A stretch of 64,000 nucleotides of DNA from Desulfotomaculum nigrificans DSM 574 (GCF_000189755.2 NZ_KI912183.1:374257-438256); one strand, 5' to 3'. Shown: positions 51,882 to 61,401, counted from the stretch's first letter. Notes: generated by a model not told the origin, from the sequence alone. Made by a program: numbers and translations.

Positions 51882-52865
51882 ATGCCTATTTTTCCCCATA
51901 TTCGTCACAGACGTTTAAGACTTAATGAAAATGTCCGGCGGCTGGTACGGGAAAATCACCTTTCCGTGGATGATTTAATTTATCCTGTTTTTGTCACCTT
52001 TGGTCAAGGTATACGCCGGGAGGTACCCAGTATGCCCGGCGTATACAATCTTTCCATTGACATGCTGTTGGCAGAATTAAAACAGGTGGAGGAACTGGGG
52101 ATACCCGGCATTTTGGTATTTGGCATTCCGGAGGAAAAGGATGAGGTGGGTTCCGGGGCCTATGCAACTGACGGTATTGTTCAGCAGGCAGTCCGGGCGG
52201 TTAAGCAAGCCTACCCCAATATGCTGGTGATTACTGATGTTTGCCTGTGTGAATATACCAGCCACGGCCACTGTGGCTTGATTAAGGATAATACCGTTGA
52301 TAATGACCTCACTTTGGAGTTAATTGCCAAAACAGCTTTGTCCCATGTTGAGGCTGGTGCTGATATGGTGGCTCCATCAGACATGATGGACGGGCGGGTG
52401 GCGGCCATCAGGGAGAAACTTGATGCAGCCGGCTATACTCATATACCCATTATGGCCTATTCAGCTAAATACGCTTCCGCCTACTATGGTCCTTTCCGGG
52501 AGGCCGCTGATTCCGCACCCCAATTCGGTGATCGCAAGACCTATCAAATGGACCCGGCTAACGGGGATGAAGCTATTCGGGAAACCAGGCAAGACATTGA
52601 GGAAGGTGCCGACATTGTGATGGTCAAGCCTGCCCTGGCTTTTATGGATATTATTCGCCGGGTAAAAGATGAATTTAATTACCCGGTGTGTGCTTATAAT
52701 GTCAGTGGCGAGTATGCCATGATTAAGGCTGCGTCTCGATTGGGCTGGATTGATGAGCAAAGCATCGTGCTGGAAACCTTAACCGGTTTTAAACGGGCCG
52801 GGGCGGATATGATTATTACTTATCATGCTATCGAGGTGGCCCGCTGGCTTAAAGGGGGCAGGTAA
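51882..52865 (+). CDS. hemB: Delta-aminolevulinate dehydratase (porphobilinogen synthase)
   Basis: The 327-residue enzyme has the zinc-type cysteines in [13 protein letters not shown], the Schiff-base lysine regions MAYSAKYAS and [10 protein letters not shown], and the usual RRLR start. It joins two aminolevulinates to porphobilinogen. AAGGAGGG precedes the ATG, immediately after the repeat array. Confidence 0.96.
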   Translation: MPIFPHIRHRRLRLNENVRRLVRENHLSVDDLIYPVFVTFGQGIRREVPSMPGVYNLSIDMLLAELKQVEELGIPGILVFGIPEEKDEVGSGAYATDGIVQQAVRAVKQAYPNMLVITDVCLCEYTSHGHCGLIKDNTVDNDLTLELIAKTALSHVEAGADMVAPSDMMDGRVAAIREKLDAAGYTHIPIMAYSAKYASAYYGPFREAADSAPQFGDRKTYQMDPANGDEAIRETRQDIEEGADIVMVKPALAFMDIIRRVKDEFNYPVCAYNVSGEYAMIKAASRLGWIDEQSIVLETLTGFKRAGADMIITYHAIEVARWLKGGR

Positions 52866-52866
52866 C

Positions 52867-53859
52867 ATGCTGGTATCCTGGAATACCACCAATGCCTGTA
52901 ATTTATACTGTGCCCACTGCTACCGGGATGCCGGGGTAAAGGCGGAAGAAGAGCTTAATACCGAAGAAGGTAAAAGGCTGATCGATCAAATTGCCGAAGC
53001 AGGCTTTAAGATTATGATCTTTAGCGGTGGCGAACCCTTAATGCGGCCGGATATTTTTGAACTGGTGGCCTATGCCAAATCTAAAGGTTTGCGTCCTGTC
53101 TTTGGTACCAACGGCACCTTGATTACTCCTGAGGTGGCAAAACGTCTTAAGGATTGCGGTGCTGCCGGTATGGGCATCAGCTTGGATAGTGTGGACCCGG
53201 TTAAACACGATAAGTTCCGAGCCCAGGAGGGCTGCTGGCAGGCAGCGGTTGAGGGTATGCGTAACTGCCGCCAGGCCGGATTACCTTTTCAAATTCATAC
53301 CACCGTAGTGGATTGGAATTATGATGAAGTGGAAGCATTAACTGACCTGGCAGTAAGGGAAGGGGCCGTGGCCCACCATGTGTTCTTTTTAGTACCCACC
53401 GGCCGGGCGGTGAATATAGAACAAGAGTCACTGCGGGCCGAGCAGTACGAGAAGTTACTGCATAGAATTATGGCCAAGCAGAAGCAGGTGGACATTGAAT
53501 TAAAACCCACCTGTGCACCCCAGTTTATGAGAATCGCCAAGCAACTGGGGGTTAACACCCGCTTTCAGCGGGGTTGCCTGGCCGGTACAGCCTATTGTAT
53601 TATCAGTCCCAAGGGTGATGTTCAGCCCTGTGCCTACTTAAATATTCCCCTGGGCAATGTGCGGGAAAAATCCTTTGTGGACATTTGGCGTAACCACCCG
53701 GTACTGCAGGAACTACGTACCATGGACTATAAAGGGGGATGCGGCACCTGTGGTTACCGTAAGGTCTGCGGCGGCTGCCGGGCCAGAGCACACTTTTATC
53801 ACGGGGATTACATGGCCGAGGAGCCATGGTGTTTATACCACGGGCGAAAGGGGTATTAA
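52867..53859 (+). CDS. ahbD: Fe-coproporphyrin decarboxylase, radical SAM (AhbD/NirJ2)
   Basis: The 330-residue enzyme has cluster cysteines C11-x3-C15-x2-C18 (CNLYCAHC), SGGEPLM, and a C-terminal SPASM-like Cys cluster (CGTCGYRKVCGGCRAR). In the Ahb pathway it converts two propionates of Fe-coproporphyrin III to vinyls, giving haem. ATG 52867 follows GGGGGCAGG, one base after the hemB stop; the longer frame is inside hemB. Confidence 0.9.
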   Translation: MLVSWNTTNACNLYCAHCYRDAGVKAEEELNTEEGKRLIDQIAEAGFKIMIFSGGEPLMRPDIFELVAYAKSKGLRPVFGTNGTLITPEVAKRLKDCGAAGMGISLDSVDPVKHDKFRAQEGCWQAAVEGMRNCRQAGLPFQIHTTVVDWNYDEVEALTDLAVREGAVAHHVFFLVPTGRAVNIEQESLRAEQYEKLLHRIMAKQKQVDIELKPTCAPQFMRIAKQLGVNTRFQRGCLAGTAYCIISPKGDVQPCAYLNIPLGNVREKSFVDIWRNHPVLQELRTMDYKGGCGTCGYRKVCGGCRARAHFYHGDYMAEEPWCLYHGRKGY

Positions 53860-54327
53860 ATGGAGTTAGATCATATCGACAGGCGGCTGCTTAATTTAGT
53901 CCAAAGCGAATTTCCCATTTGTTTGGAGCCCTACCGGGTGCTGGCTGAAAGGTTAGGCATCTCAGAACAAGAAGTACTGGACCGTTTAGAACATTTAATG
54001 AAGCAGGATATTATTCGCCGGTTGGGTGGGGTTTTTGACTCCAGAAAATTAGGATACAAGGGAACCCTTTGTGCCATTAAAGTTCCCCCAGACCGTATTG
54101 AAGAGGTAGCTGCGGTGGTCAACAGTTATATTGGTATTACCCATAATTACCTGCGGGACCATGAGTATAATATGTGGTTTACCGTTTTAGCCCAATCCCC
54201 GGCCAAGGTGGAACAAATCCTGGCGGAGATCAAGCAAGCCACAGGTATTGAAGATATTATCAACCTTCCTTCCAAGCGCTTTTTCAAAGTACTGGTTAAC
54301 TTTGATGTGGAAGATAACAGAGATTAG
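53860..54327 (+). CDS. ahbA: Siroheme decarboxylase subunit, Lrp/AsnC-like (AhbA)
   Basis: The 155-residue protein has an AsnC-type HTH (residues about 5-55, LDHIDRRLLNLVQSEFP, IIRRLGGVFDSRKLGY) and a RAM-like domain. In the Ahb pathway AhbA/AhbB form a heterodimer that decarboxylates siroheme at C12 and C18. The position between ahbD and ahbB fixes the assignment; it is not a regulator here, though that cannot be excluded from sequence alone. The start ATG follows the ahbD stop directly. Confidence 0.88.
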   Translation: MELDHIDRRLLNLVQSEFPICLEPYRVLAERLGISEQEVLDRLEHLMKQDIIRRLGGVFDSRKLGYKGTLCAIKVPPDRIEEVAAVVNSYIGITHNYLRDHEYNMWFTVLAQSPAKVEQILAEIKQATGIEDIINLPSKRFFKVLVNFDVEDNRD

Positions 54328-54343
54328 AGTTTGGGGGGAGAAT

Positions 54344-54817
54344 ATGGAGTTAAGTGATCTTGATAAGCAGATTGTAAAGGAACTACAATCTGGGTTACCA
54401 CTGGTTAAAAGGCCCTTTGCAGTGCTGGCCCGGCGGTTGGGTATTAGCGAGGAAGAACTTTTCCAGCGGGTACAGGCTTTACAGCAGGCGGGGATTATGA
54501 GACGCATCGGTGCGGCGCTGCGTCATCATAAGGTGGGTTTTACCGCCAACGCCATGATTGTTTGGCAAGTACCAGAGGAAAAAATAGAAGAAGTGGGCCA
54601 GATGTTTTCCCAGTTACCGGAAGTAACACACTGTTATCAAAGGGAAGAACTACCTCACTGGCCCTTTAATTTCTATACTATGGTACATGGCCGCAACCGG
54701 GAGACTTGTGAACAAATTGCGGCCAGGTTATCCCAGTTGGCCGGTATAAGTAACTACCGGTTGCTATACAGTGTAGCAGAATTAAAAAAAAGCAGCATGA
54801 AATATTTCATGGATTAG
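54344..54817 (+). CDS. ahbB: Siroheme decarboxylase subunit, Lrp/AsnC-like (AhbB)
   Basis: The 157-residue protein is a paralogue of the upstream gene ([35 protein letters not shown]) and forms its partner in siroheme decarboxylation. ATG 54344 follows GGGGGAG. The RRxGA...HHK motif is typical of siroheme decarboxylase subunits. Confidence 0.88.
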   Translation: MELSDLDKQIVKELQSGLPLVKRPFAVLARRLGISEEELFQRVQALQQAGIMRRIGAALRHHKVGFTANAMIVWQVPEEKIEEVGQMFSQLPEVTHCYQREELPHWPFNFYTMVHGRNRETCEQIAARLSQLAGISNYRLLYSVAELKKSSMKYFMD

Positions 54818-54828
54818 GAGGATACCTT

Positions 54829-56127
54829 ATGGCTCCCAGTTACCAAAAATCCAAGGATTTGTTTGAGGAGTCCCAATTGTTTATTCCGGGTGGGGTAAAC
54901 AGCCCAGTCCGGGCTTTTAAATCGGTGGGGACCAACCCGCCCTTTATTGCCAAAGCCAACGGCGCCCGTATGTGGGACGTGGACGGTAATGAATATATTG
55001 ACTATGTTTGTTCTTGGGGACCGCTTATTTTGGGTCACCGTCACCCAGCGGTAATTCATGCCATTCAGCGGTGTTTAGAGAGGGGTACTACCTACGGGGC
55101 TCCTACGGATCTGGAATTAACCCTGGCTCAGATGATTGTAGAAGCTCTCCCATCGGTGGAGATGGTGCGGATGGTCAACTCCGGAACCGAAGCCACCATG
55201 AGTGCCCTGCGTCTAGCCCGGGCATATACCGGCCGTAACAAGATTGTAAAGTTTGAAGGTTGTTATCACGGACACCATGACTCCCTGTTAATCAAAGCAG
55301 GCTCCGGCCTGTTGACCCACGGTGTTCCCACCAGTCCTGGGGTGCCGGATAATATTGCCGGTAACACTATCAATGCCCGCTACAACGATTTGGAACTTTT
55401 AGAGCAGATCTTTAACGAAGTGGGATCCGATATTGCCGCAGTAATTGTGGAACCGGTGGCCGGCAATATGGGTGTGGTTCCTCCCACCAAGGATTTCCTG
55501 TCAGGGCTTAGAAACTTGTGCACCAAGCATGGGGCTTTACTCATCTTTGATGAAGTAATTACCGGCTTCCGGGTTAGTTACGGGGGGGCTCAATCCTATT
55601 ACAATGTGATGCCTGACTTGACCTGCCTGGGTAAGATTATCGGCGGCGGTTTACCGGTGGGGGCCTATGGCGGGCGTAAAGAAATTATGCAGATGGTTTC
55701 ACCGGCGGGGCCGGTGTATCAGGCCGGTACCCTGTCTGGTAACCCCCTGGCTATGTCTGCCGGTATTGCTACACTGGAGCAACTACAGCAACCCGGTGTT
55801 TATGAAGAACTGGATCGCAAGTCAGCACTCTTAGCCCAGGGCTTAAGCCAGGCGGCCAGGGCTGCCGGTGTGCCGGTTAGTTTTAACCGTGTGCAATCCC
55901 TGCAAAGCGGTTTCTTTACCAAACACCCGGTAAATGACTTTGCCAGCGCCTCCACATCCGATACCAACCGCTACGCTGTTTTCTTTAGAAGCATGTTAGA
56001 TCAAGGCATTTATCTGGCACCATCCCAGTTTGAGGCCGCCTTTGTCTCCCTGGCTCACACTGACAGCGATATTGAGCGTACGGTGGAAGCTGCCTATACC
56101 GCCTATAAAATGGCGGCCCAAGTGTAA
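54829..56127 (+). CDS. hemL: Glutamate-1-semialdehyde 2,1-aminomutase
   Basis: The 432-residue PLP enzyme has [22 protein letters not shown] and PLP lysine K269 in [15 protein letters not shown]. It converts glutamate-1-semialdehyde to 5-aminolevulinate. GGAGGA precedes the ATG. Last gene of the tetrapyrrole operon; with hemA, hemB and hemC it covers all steps from glutamyl-tRNA to hydroxymethylbilane. Confidence 0.96.
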   Translation: MAPSYQKSKDLFEESQLFIPGGVNSPVRAFKSVGTNPPFIAKANGARMWDVDGNEYIDYVCSWGPLILGHRHPAVIHAIQRCLERGTTYGAPTDLELTLAQMIVEALPSVEMVRMVNSGTEATMSALRLARAYTGRNKIVKFEGCYHGHHDSLLIKAGSGLLTHGVPTSPGVPDNIAGNTINARYNDLELLEQIFNEVGSDIAAVIVEPVAGNMGVVPPTKDFLSGLRNLCTKHGALLIFDEVITGFRVSYGGAQSYYNVMPDLTCLGKIIGGGLPVGAYGGRKEIMQMVSPAGPVYQAGTLSGNPLAMSAGIATLEQLQQPGVYEELDRKSALLAQGLSQAARAAGVPVSFNRVQSLQSGFFTKHPVNDFASASTSDTNRYAVFFRSMLDQGIYLAPSQFEAAFVSLAHTDSDIERTVEAAYTAYKMAAQV

Positions 56128-56145
56128 CTAAATATAACTTCAACC

Positions 56146-56181
56146 AGGACAGGCCGCATAGTATAAGGATCTGTCCTTTTT
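56146..56181 (+). terminator. Terminator ending the tetrapyrrole operon
   Basis: AGGACAG (56146-56152) pairs with CTGTCCT (56171-56177), then TTTT. Confidence 0.75.
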
Positions 56182-56221
56182 CATAGTTTAATAAAAGCTA
56201 TGATTTGAGGGAAGTGATAAC

Positions 56222-56488
56222 TTGGCATCCGTCATAATAACATTGATTACTGCTTTTTTGGTTAACCTACCATTGGGCCACTGGCGGTCCAAAACCCGCA
56301 AATTTTCCTTGCCCTGGTTTATGGCGGTTCATCTTTCTATACCCTTAATTATTTGGCTGCGGTTTCATTTTGACCTGGGAATGGTTTACATACCATGCAC
56401 TATTGGCAGTGCAGTGGCGGGACAATTTCTGGGTGGCTATAAGTTGGTTTTAATTAATACAAAATTCGTCAGGAGGAAGATGCTATGA
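56222..56488 (+). CDS. Small integral membrane protein, 88 residues
   Basis: About three hydrophobic helices ([44 protein letters not shown]) with basic residues between them. The pattern resembles small conserved Firmicute membrane proteins without known function. TTG 56222 follows GGAAGTGA. It overlaps the next gene by four bases (ATGA), so the two are co-translated. Confidence 0.65.
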   Translation: MASVIITLITAFLVNLPLGHWRSKTRKFSLPWFMAVHLSIPLIIWLRFHFDLGMVYIPCTIGSAVAGQFLGGYKLVLINTKFVRRKML

Positions 56489-56796
56489 TTGTTACCACCA
56501 CCCCAACCATTGAAGGGAAACCTATCAAACAATACTATGGATTGGTCTGCGGTGAGGCTATTATGGGGGCCAACATAGTGCGGGACATTTTTGCCAGTAT
56601 TACCGATGTAGTGGGCGGACGCAGCGGGGCCTACGAGGATAAATTGGCCCATGCCCGGGAAATTGCCTTAGCTGAGATGAAAGAACAGGCTCAGCGCCTG
56701 GGGGCCAATGCGGTGGTAGGAGTGGACCTTGATTACGAAGTGATTCGGGACGGTATGCTAATGGTCACTGCCAGCGGAACAGCTGTATTAATCTAA
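56485..56796 (+). CDS. YbjQ/UPF0145-family protein
   Basis: The 103-residue protein shows the YbjQ family blocks [36 protein letters not shown] and [14 protein letters not shown]. Members form pentamers and are annotated as heavy-metal-binding, but their role is unclear. AGGAGG precedes the ATG. Confidence 0.88.
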   Translation: MIVTTTPTIEGKPIKQYYGLVCGEAIMGANIVRDIFASITDVVGGRSGAYEDKLAHAREIALAEMKEQAQRLGANAVVGVDLDYEVIRDGMLMVTASGTAVLI

Positions 56797-56804
56797 AAAT
56801 TAAA

Positions 56805-56823
56805 GCGCGGCCAACGGCCGCGC
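56805..56823 (-). terminator. Terminator of cheW
   Basis: GCGCGGCC pairs with GGCCGCGC around a three-base loop; on the minus strand the stem is followed by TTTAATTTTT. It may also help end the plus-strand unit. Confidence 0.85.
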
Positions 56824-56835
56824 CTATAAATCTCT

Positions 56836-57255
56836 TTACAGGACAGTGTCCAAATTAATTAACAACCATAACTGGTCGTCTTTTTTTACCACACCCTTTA
56901 GGAAATCAACACCCTCCCCAATCATGTTGGGTGGTTCAACCTCATCTTCAGTATAACGACCTACCTCTAGGACACTATCTACAATCATACCTACTTTATT
57001 TCCTTTATTCTCTACCACGATGATTCTAGTATCCTCAGTTTGTTCCTTTTCAGGCAGTCCAAGGCGGCGGTTAAGGCTAATGACAGGCAGGATAGTACCA
57101 CGCAGGTTAATGATACCTTCAATGTAATAGTTGGTATTGGGCAACCGGGTGACTTCAGCCATCCGAATTATTTCCTGGGTTTCGTTAATGGGGAGGGCAT
57201 ATTCTTGATCATTTAGCTGGAATACCACCAGTTGTTCCTCTTGTCCAGCTGCCAT
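56836..57255 (-). CDS. cheW: Chemotaxis coupling protein CheW
   Basis: The 139-residue protein has the CheW pattern: VVFQLNDQEYALPI, INLRGTILPVISL and VGMIVDSVLEV. It links chemoreceptors to the CheA kinase. Here it stands alone, without other chemotaxis genes. ATG 57255 follows GGAG on the minus strand. Confidence 0.94.
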   Translation of the reverse strand: MAAGQEEQLVVFQLNDQEYALPINETQEIIRMAEVTRLPNTNYYIEGIINLRGTILPVISLNRRLGLPEKEQTEDTRIIVVENKGNKVGMIVDSVLEVGRYTEDEVEPPNMIGEGVDFLKGVVKKDDQLWLLINLDTVL

Positions 57256-57467
57256 AATAATCACTCCTTCAATTATTACCCTGGTTCTGCACGGGTAATA
57301 TTCCTAACCCTATTAATTCTACATAGGTGGAATATTTCCTCTGCAATGGATAATTTTAAGTGGATTGTAATATTTCTTTTATTATGATATGACTGGAGGT
57401 CTAAAGAAGATAAAGTTATATCTAAAAATAAAAATATTACGGAAATATAACAAAGTTATGAAAACAA

Positions 57468-57495
57468 TTGACTGATAATTCAAAAATAGTATAAT
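57468..57495 (+). promoter_or_regulatory. SigA-type promoter of the hydrogenase maturation unit
   Basis: TTGACT (57468-57473), 16 bases, TATAAT (57490-57495). It starts a leader of about 160 bases before the first gene. The stretch 57256-57467 holds nothing else I can name. Confidence 0.7.
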
Positions 57496-57504
57496 TAGGA
57501 TAAC

Positions 57505-57616
57505 ACCTAACAAATCGGGTGCGCCTGGTTTGGAGGGTGGTCAATGTAAGGATATTCCCTGAGGAGTAGGGCAAAGGCCTTGGACCAAGGGGTATACCAT
57601 TAATGTGGTGTACACT
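57505..57616 (+). promoter_or_regulatory. Structured leader RNA before the hyd genes, class not assigned
   Basis: The leader has several conserved-looking segments: GGAGGGTGGTCAATGTAAGG, CCTGAGGAGTAGGGC, and a hairpin CCTTGG/CCAAGG near 57578-57590. GGCAAAGGC (57570-57578) is perfectly complementary to GCCTTTGCC (57627-57635) in the terminator loop, and CGCCTGG (57522-57528) to CCAGGTG (57634-57640). So the leader can form two competing or interlocked folds around a terminator, as in a riboswitch. Confidence 0.5.
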
Positions 57617-57659
57617 ACCCGTCTATGCCTTTGCCAGGTGAGACGGGTTTGTTGTTTTT
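57617..57659 (+). terminator. Terminator in the hyd leader
   Basis: ACCCGTCT (57617-57624) pairs with AGACGGGT (57641-57648), followed by TTGTTGTTTTT. It lies between promoter and first gene, so it must be read through or opened for expression. Confidence 0.85.
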
Positions 57660-57663
57660 GGAG

Positions 57664-57930
57664 GTGGTTATAATACAGCGCCGCATTGGTGTAGTAGGCA
57701 TTGTCATTGAGGATCGAGCCAAGGCCCCGGGAATCAACAACATACTAAGTAATTATTCGGAAATCATCATCGGTCGCATGGGTATACCACACCGGGAAAG
57801 GGAACTTTCCGTTATATCCCTCATTGTGGAAGGCACCAATGAGGAAATAGGGGCCATGACCGGCAAGTTGGGTAATATCAAAGGTGTGCAGGTGAAATCA
57901 GCTCTCAGTACTAAGTATTGGGAGACTTAA
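57664..57930 (+). CDS. TM1266-like regulator of the [FeFe]-hydrogenase system
   Basis: A small ferredoxin-fold/ACT-like protein that begins RRIGVVGIVIEDR and contains NNILSNYSEIIIGRMGIPH and a final VKSALS. This family (iron-only hydrogenase system regulator) occurs with hydE, hydF and hydG. The start is uncertain: GTG 57664 lies within the ribosome site GGAGGTGG (57660-57667), and the best-spaced codon is the ATA at 57673; the ATG at 57625 is inside the terminator loop. Confidence 0.85.
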   Translation: MVIIQRRIGVVGIVIEDRAKAPGINNILSNYSEIIIGRMGIPHRERELSVISLIVEGTNEEIGAMTGKLGNIKGVQVKSALSTKYWET

Positions 57931-58019
57931 AAACATGCGCAATATACCGGGTAACAGATTGTACGTAGCAATTTTCGTAAAGAAGACGAAACTGGACTAG
58001 AACTTACAGGAAAGGGGTC

Positions 58020-59111
58020 ATGCCCTTGGGGTTGGAGTTTAGGACAGCTCTGGCTAAGGCCAGGGCAGGTGAAGAATTAACCAAGGAAGACATCATTGAC
58101 CTGCTTAAGGCGGCTCCGGGAGAGGAGGCAAGTCAATTATTTGCCCTGGCCGACCAGGTTAGACAGCAAAACATGGGTGATGAGGTACACCTGCGGGGTA
58201 TTATTGAATTCTCTAATTACTGCTGTAACGATTGTTACTATTGTGGACTGCGACGCAGCAACAAAGACATTAAAAGATACCGCATCCCCCGGGAGGAAGT
58301 TCTGGCAGCAGCCAAGCATGCCGCTGAACTGGGCTACGGCACCATAGTCTTACAGTCCGGGGAAGACCTTTACTATAGTGGTGCGGAGCTGGCCGAGATG
58401 GTTGCCCAGATTAAACGAATTGGTAATTTTGCCGTTACAGTTTGTGTAGGTGAACGAAGCTTGGCAGATTACCAACTAATGAGAGAAGCCGGTGCCGATC
58501 GTTACCTGTTAAAGCATGAAACCGCTGACCCGCAATTGTTTTCTCAGTTGCGTCCCGGCACCACCTTGCAAGAACGGTTGGAGAGATTAAAGTGGTTGCG
58601 GGAACTTGGTTACCAGGTGGGTTCCGGCAATATGGTGGGGCTGCCGGGTCAAACCATGGCCACACTGGCCGATGACATTTTGCTGCTAAAGGAATTAGAT
58701 GTGGAGATGGCCGGTATTGGGCCCTTTATACCACATCACCAGACTCCCTTAAGGGACTGTCCACCCGGGGATTTAAACCTTACCCTTAAGGTACTGGCAG
58801 TGGCCAGGTTGGTGCTGCCGCAAACCCATTTGCCGGCCACCACCGCGGTGGGAACATTACATCCCAGGGGGCGCCAAATGGCCCTAGGCTGTGGGGCCAA
58901 TGTGATTATGCCTAATTTGTCGCCAGCCAGTTATCGAAAGATGTATGCCATCTACCCGGAGAAGGCTGGCAGTAAAGAGGATCCTGATGAGTCTCATCAC
59001 AAAATTGTTTCGTTGATTAAGGAAGCGGGACGTGCCGTTAGCTCAGGCAGGGGTGACAGTCCTAAAGAAAAATTTAAATACTTTCCGGGGGAGAGTACCG
59101 GAGAAAGGTAG
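58020..59111 (+). CDS. hydE: [FeFe]-hydrogenase maturation radical SAM protein HydE
   Basis: The 363-residue enzyme has the cluster motif C68-x3-C72-x2-C75 in NYCCNDCYYCGLR, then RYRIPREEVL and LQSGED. It helps build the dithiolate ligand of the H-cluster. AAGGGG precedes the ATG. It is followed at ten bases by hydG; hydF is not in this window. Confidence 0.94.
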   Translation: MPLGLEFRTALAKARAGEELTKEDIIDLLKAAPGEEASQLFALADQVRQQNMGDEVHLRGIIEFSNYCCNDCYYCGLRRSNKDIKRYRIPREEVLAAAKHAAELGYGTIVLQSGEDLYYSGAELAEMVAQIKRIGNFAVTVCVGERSLADYQLMREAGADRYLLKHETADPQLFSQLRPGTTLQERLERLKWLRELGYQVGSGNMVGLPGQTMATLADDILLLKELDVEMAGIGPFIPHHQTPLRDCPPGDLNLTLKVLAVARLVLPQTHLPATTAVGTLHPRGRQMALGCGANVIMPNLSPASYRKMYAIYPEKAGSKEDPDESHHKIVSLIKEAGRAVSSGRGDSPKEKFKYFPGESTGER

Positions 59112-59121
59112 GGTGATTGGA

Positions 59122-60588
59122 ATGGCAGTGAACAAAGCAGTTTATAACAACCAGTGGGAACCGGCTGATTTTATTAATGAAGAGGAAATCAACCGGTTGT
59201 TGGAGGAAGGTAAGCAGGCAACACCGGCCAGAGTCCGGGAGATCATTGAGAAGGCTCGCTTGGCCAAAGGATTAACCCCGGAGGAAGTGGCTATTTTACT
59301 GCAAAATGATGATCCGGAATTACTGCAGCTAATGTACCAAGCGGCCCGGGAGATTAAACTGAAAATCTATGGTAAACGGCTGGTGTTATTTGCTCCCCTG
59401 TATATCAGCGACCACTGTGTAAACAACTGTGTTTATTGTGGTTATCGCCGGGATAATAAGTTTAACCGGCGTAAGCTGAGCCAGCAAGAAATAGAGGAAG
59501 AAGTGAAGATTTTAGAGTCTTTAGGTCATAAAAGACTGGCTCTGGAAGCTGGGGAACATCCCGGGGAATGTCCCATTGATTATGTTCTGGAATGTCTGAA
59601 GACCATTTATAGTATTAAATTTGAGAACGGCAGTATCCGTCGTTGTAACGTTAATATTGCTGCCACCACCATTGAGGATTACAAAAAACTCAAAGAGGCC
59701 GGGATCGGTACCTACATCCTGTTCCAGGAGACCTACCACCGGGAGACCTATAAAAAAATGCACCCAAGCGGTCCTAAGTCAGATTATGACTGGCATACCA
59801 CTGCTCACGACCGGGCCATGCTGGCGGGTATTGATGACGTAGGTTTCGGTCCTTTGTTTGGACTGTATGACTATAAATTTGAGGTTATGGGCTTGATGAT
59901 GCACGTTCGTCATATGGAGGAACGATTTGGTGTAGGTCCTCACACCATTTCCGTACCAAGGCTGCGCCCGGCCCTGGGAGTAAACCATGATAGCTTTCCT
60001 TATTTGGTTAACGATGATCAATTTTTGAAATTAGTGGCCATCATCCGGCTGGCAGTTCCTTATACCGGTATGATTATATCTACCCGGGAAAGTCCCGAAT
60101 TTCGTGATATATTAATTAATCACGGTATTTCCCAAATTTCCGCCGGGTCTTGCACCGGGGTAGGCGGTTATAAGAGGGAAGTAGAACGGAAGCGCTGTTC
60201 CGCCAGCGGGGAGACTGGCTGCGGTTGCGGTGAGGAGGATACCCCACAATTTGCTGTCAGTGACCATCGCACCCCTGATGAAGTTTTACGCCATATTTGT
60301 GAGTCCGGCTGGCTGCCCAGCTACTGCACCGCTTGTTATCGCAAGGGACGGACCGGTGACCGGTTCATGTCTCTGGCTAAAACAGGTGAGATTCAAAATG
60401 TTTGCCAGCCCAATGCCATTTTAACCTTTAAAGAGTACTTGATGGATTATGCCTCCCCGGAAACCAGGAAAGTTGGGGAAGAGGCCATCCAAAAACATTT
60501 AGCCGAAATTAAAAACCCTGAAATCCGTAGAATTACCGAGCAAAGGCTTAAGCAAATTGAAGCAGGTGTCAGAGACTTATATTTCTAA
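59122..60588 (+). CDS. hydG: [FeFe]-hydrogenase maturation radical SAM tyrosine lyase HydG
   Basis: The 488-residue enzyme has the SAM cluster C99-x3-C103-x2-C106 (CVNNCVYC) and the C-terminal second cluster motif C402-x2-C405-x22-C428, which separates HydG from ThiH. It splits tyrosine to provide CO and cyanide ligands. ATG 59122 follows AGGGTGAT; the longer frame overlaps hydE. Confidence 0.96.
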   Translation: MAVNKAVYNNQWEPADFINEEEINRLLEEGKQATPARVREIIEKARLAKGLTPEEVAILLQNDDPELLQLMYQAAREIKLKIYGKRLVLFAPLYISDHCVNNCVYCGYRRDNKFNRRKLSQQEIEEEVKILESLGHKRLALEAGEHPGECPIDYVLECLKTIYSIKFENGSIRRCNVNIAATTIEDYKKLKEAGIGTYILFQETYHRETYKKMHPSGPKSDYDWHTTAHDRAMLAGIDDVGFGPLFGLYDYKFEVMGLMMHVRHMEERFGVGPHTISVPRLRPALGVNHDSFPYLVNDDQFLKLVAIIRLAVPYTGMIISTRESPEFRDILINHGISQISAGSCTGVGGYKREVERKRCSASGETGCGCGEEDTPQFAVSDHRTPDEVLRHICESGWLPSYCTACYRKGRTGDRFMSLAKTGEIQNVCQPNAILTFKEYLMDYASPETRKVGEEAIQKHLAEIKNPEIRRITEQRLKQIEAGVRDLYF

Positions 60589-60635
60589 AGCTTTCAAAAA
60601 CCATATTATAAAACAAAAGCCTAAAAAAACACCTG

Positions 60636-60666
60636 GAATCCCCCATCAAAGGGGGATTCTCAATTT
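60636..60666 (+). terminator. Terminator after hydG
   Basis: GAATCCCCC (60636-60644) pairs with GGGGGATTC (60651-60659), followed by TCAATTTTT. Confidence 0.8.
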
Positions 60667-60792
60667 TTGGTCAGATTGATTTTCTTTTTTATTTCACCAT
60701 TCAGGGTTATAAGGTTATAATATTAACTGTGAGATCTAGCCCTAAGGGGCAATTTTATGGAAATATTTATGTTTTAAGGGGAGTTTAAAGTT

Positions 60793-61401
60793 TTGTTAAA
60801 TAATGATGTTCATTTGGCTAGGTATATTACCATCGCCGCCGATATAGCGGAAAGGATTGTTCGGGGGGAATACCAGGAAGGGCAAAAGGTCTTTGGTCGT
60901 TCTACCTTAGCCGGTAAATATAATGTATCACCGGAAACAATTCGCCGGGCCCTCAGCCTGCTGCAAGAAGTTGGCATTGTACAGGTATCACCGGGAGTAG
61001 GGGTGGTTGTGCAATCCTTGGAGGCCGCCCAAAAGTATTTGGAAGACTTTGATCAGCGTAGGTTGTTGCATGATATTCACGAAAATCTTATGCACCTGCT
61101 TAAGGAACGTGACAGGATTAACCAAGAAATCAGTAAGTTAACGGTGGAATTGATGAACCATACGTTGCGCCTGGAAGCCCGCCTGGCCCGGATAGAAGAA
61201 TGGAAAGTTCTACCTGAATCAAAACTGGTGGGTCAACCGGTAGCTAACAGCAAACTTGATGGTGGTAAGATCATAGCTATTCAACGAGGTCAAGAAGAGA
61301 TTATCGACCCTGCTCCGGATACGATCATCCAAAGCGGTGATATTCTAACCATTTATGGTTCCTTAAACGAGGGCAGTAAAGAAGGTCTAGTACGGGTTTA
61401 A
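60793..61401 (+). CDS. GntR regulator with C-terminal RCK_C (TrkA-C) domain, BusR-like
   Basis: The 202-residue protein has an N-terminal winged helix (residues about 8-75, ADIAERIVRGEYQEG, GRSTLAGKYNVSPETIRRA), a coiled-coil linker (about 95-130) and a C-terminal RCK_C domain (about 135-200, VLPESKLVGQPVANSKL, IDPAPDTIIQSGDILTIYG). This is the architecture of BusR, a c-di-AMP-dependent repressor of osmolyte uptake in lactic acid bacteria. RCK_C domains of this kind bind c-di-AMP. Its neighbour is the c-di-AMP riboswitch and aminomutase gene. TTG 60793 follows GGGGAG. Confidence 0.82.
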   Translation: MLNNDVHLARYITIAADIAERIVRGEYQEGQKVFGRSTLAGKYNVSPETIRRALSLLQEVGIVQVSPGVGVVVQSLEAAQKYLEDFDQRRLLHDIHENLMHLLKERDRINQEISKLTVELMNHTLRLEARLARIEEWKVLPESKLVGQPVANSKLDGGKIIAIQRGQEEIIDPAPDTIIQSGDILTIYGSLNEGSKEGLVRV

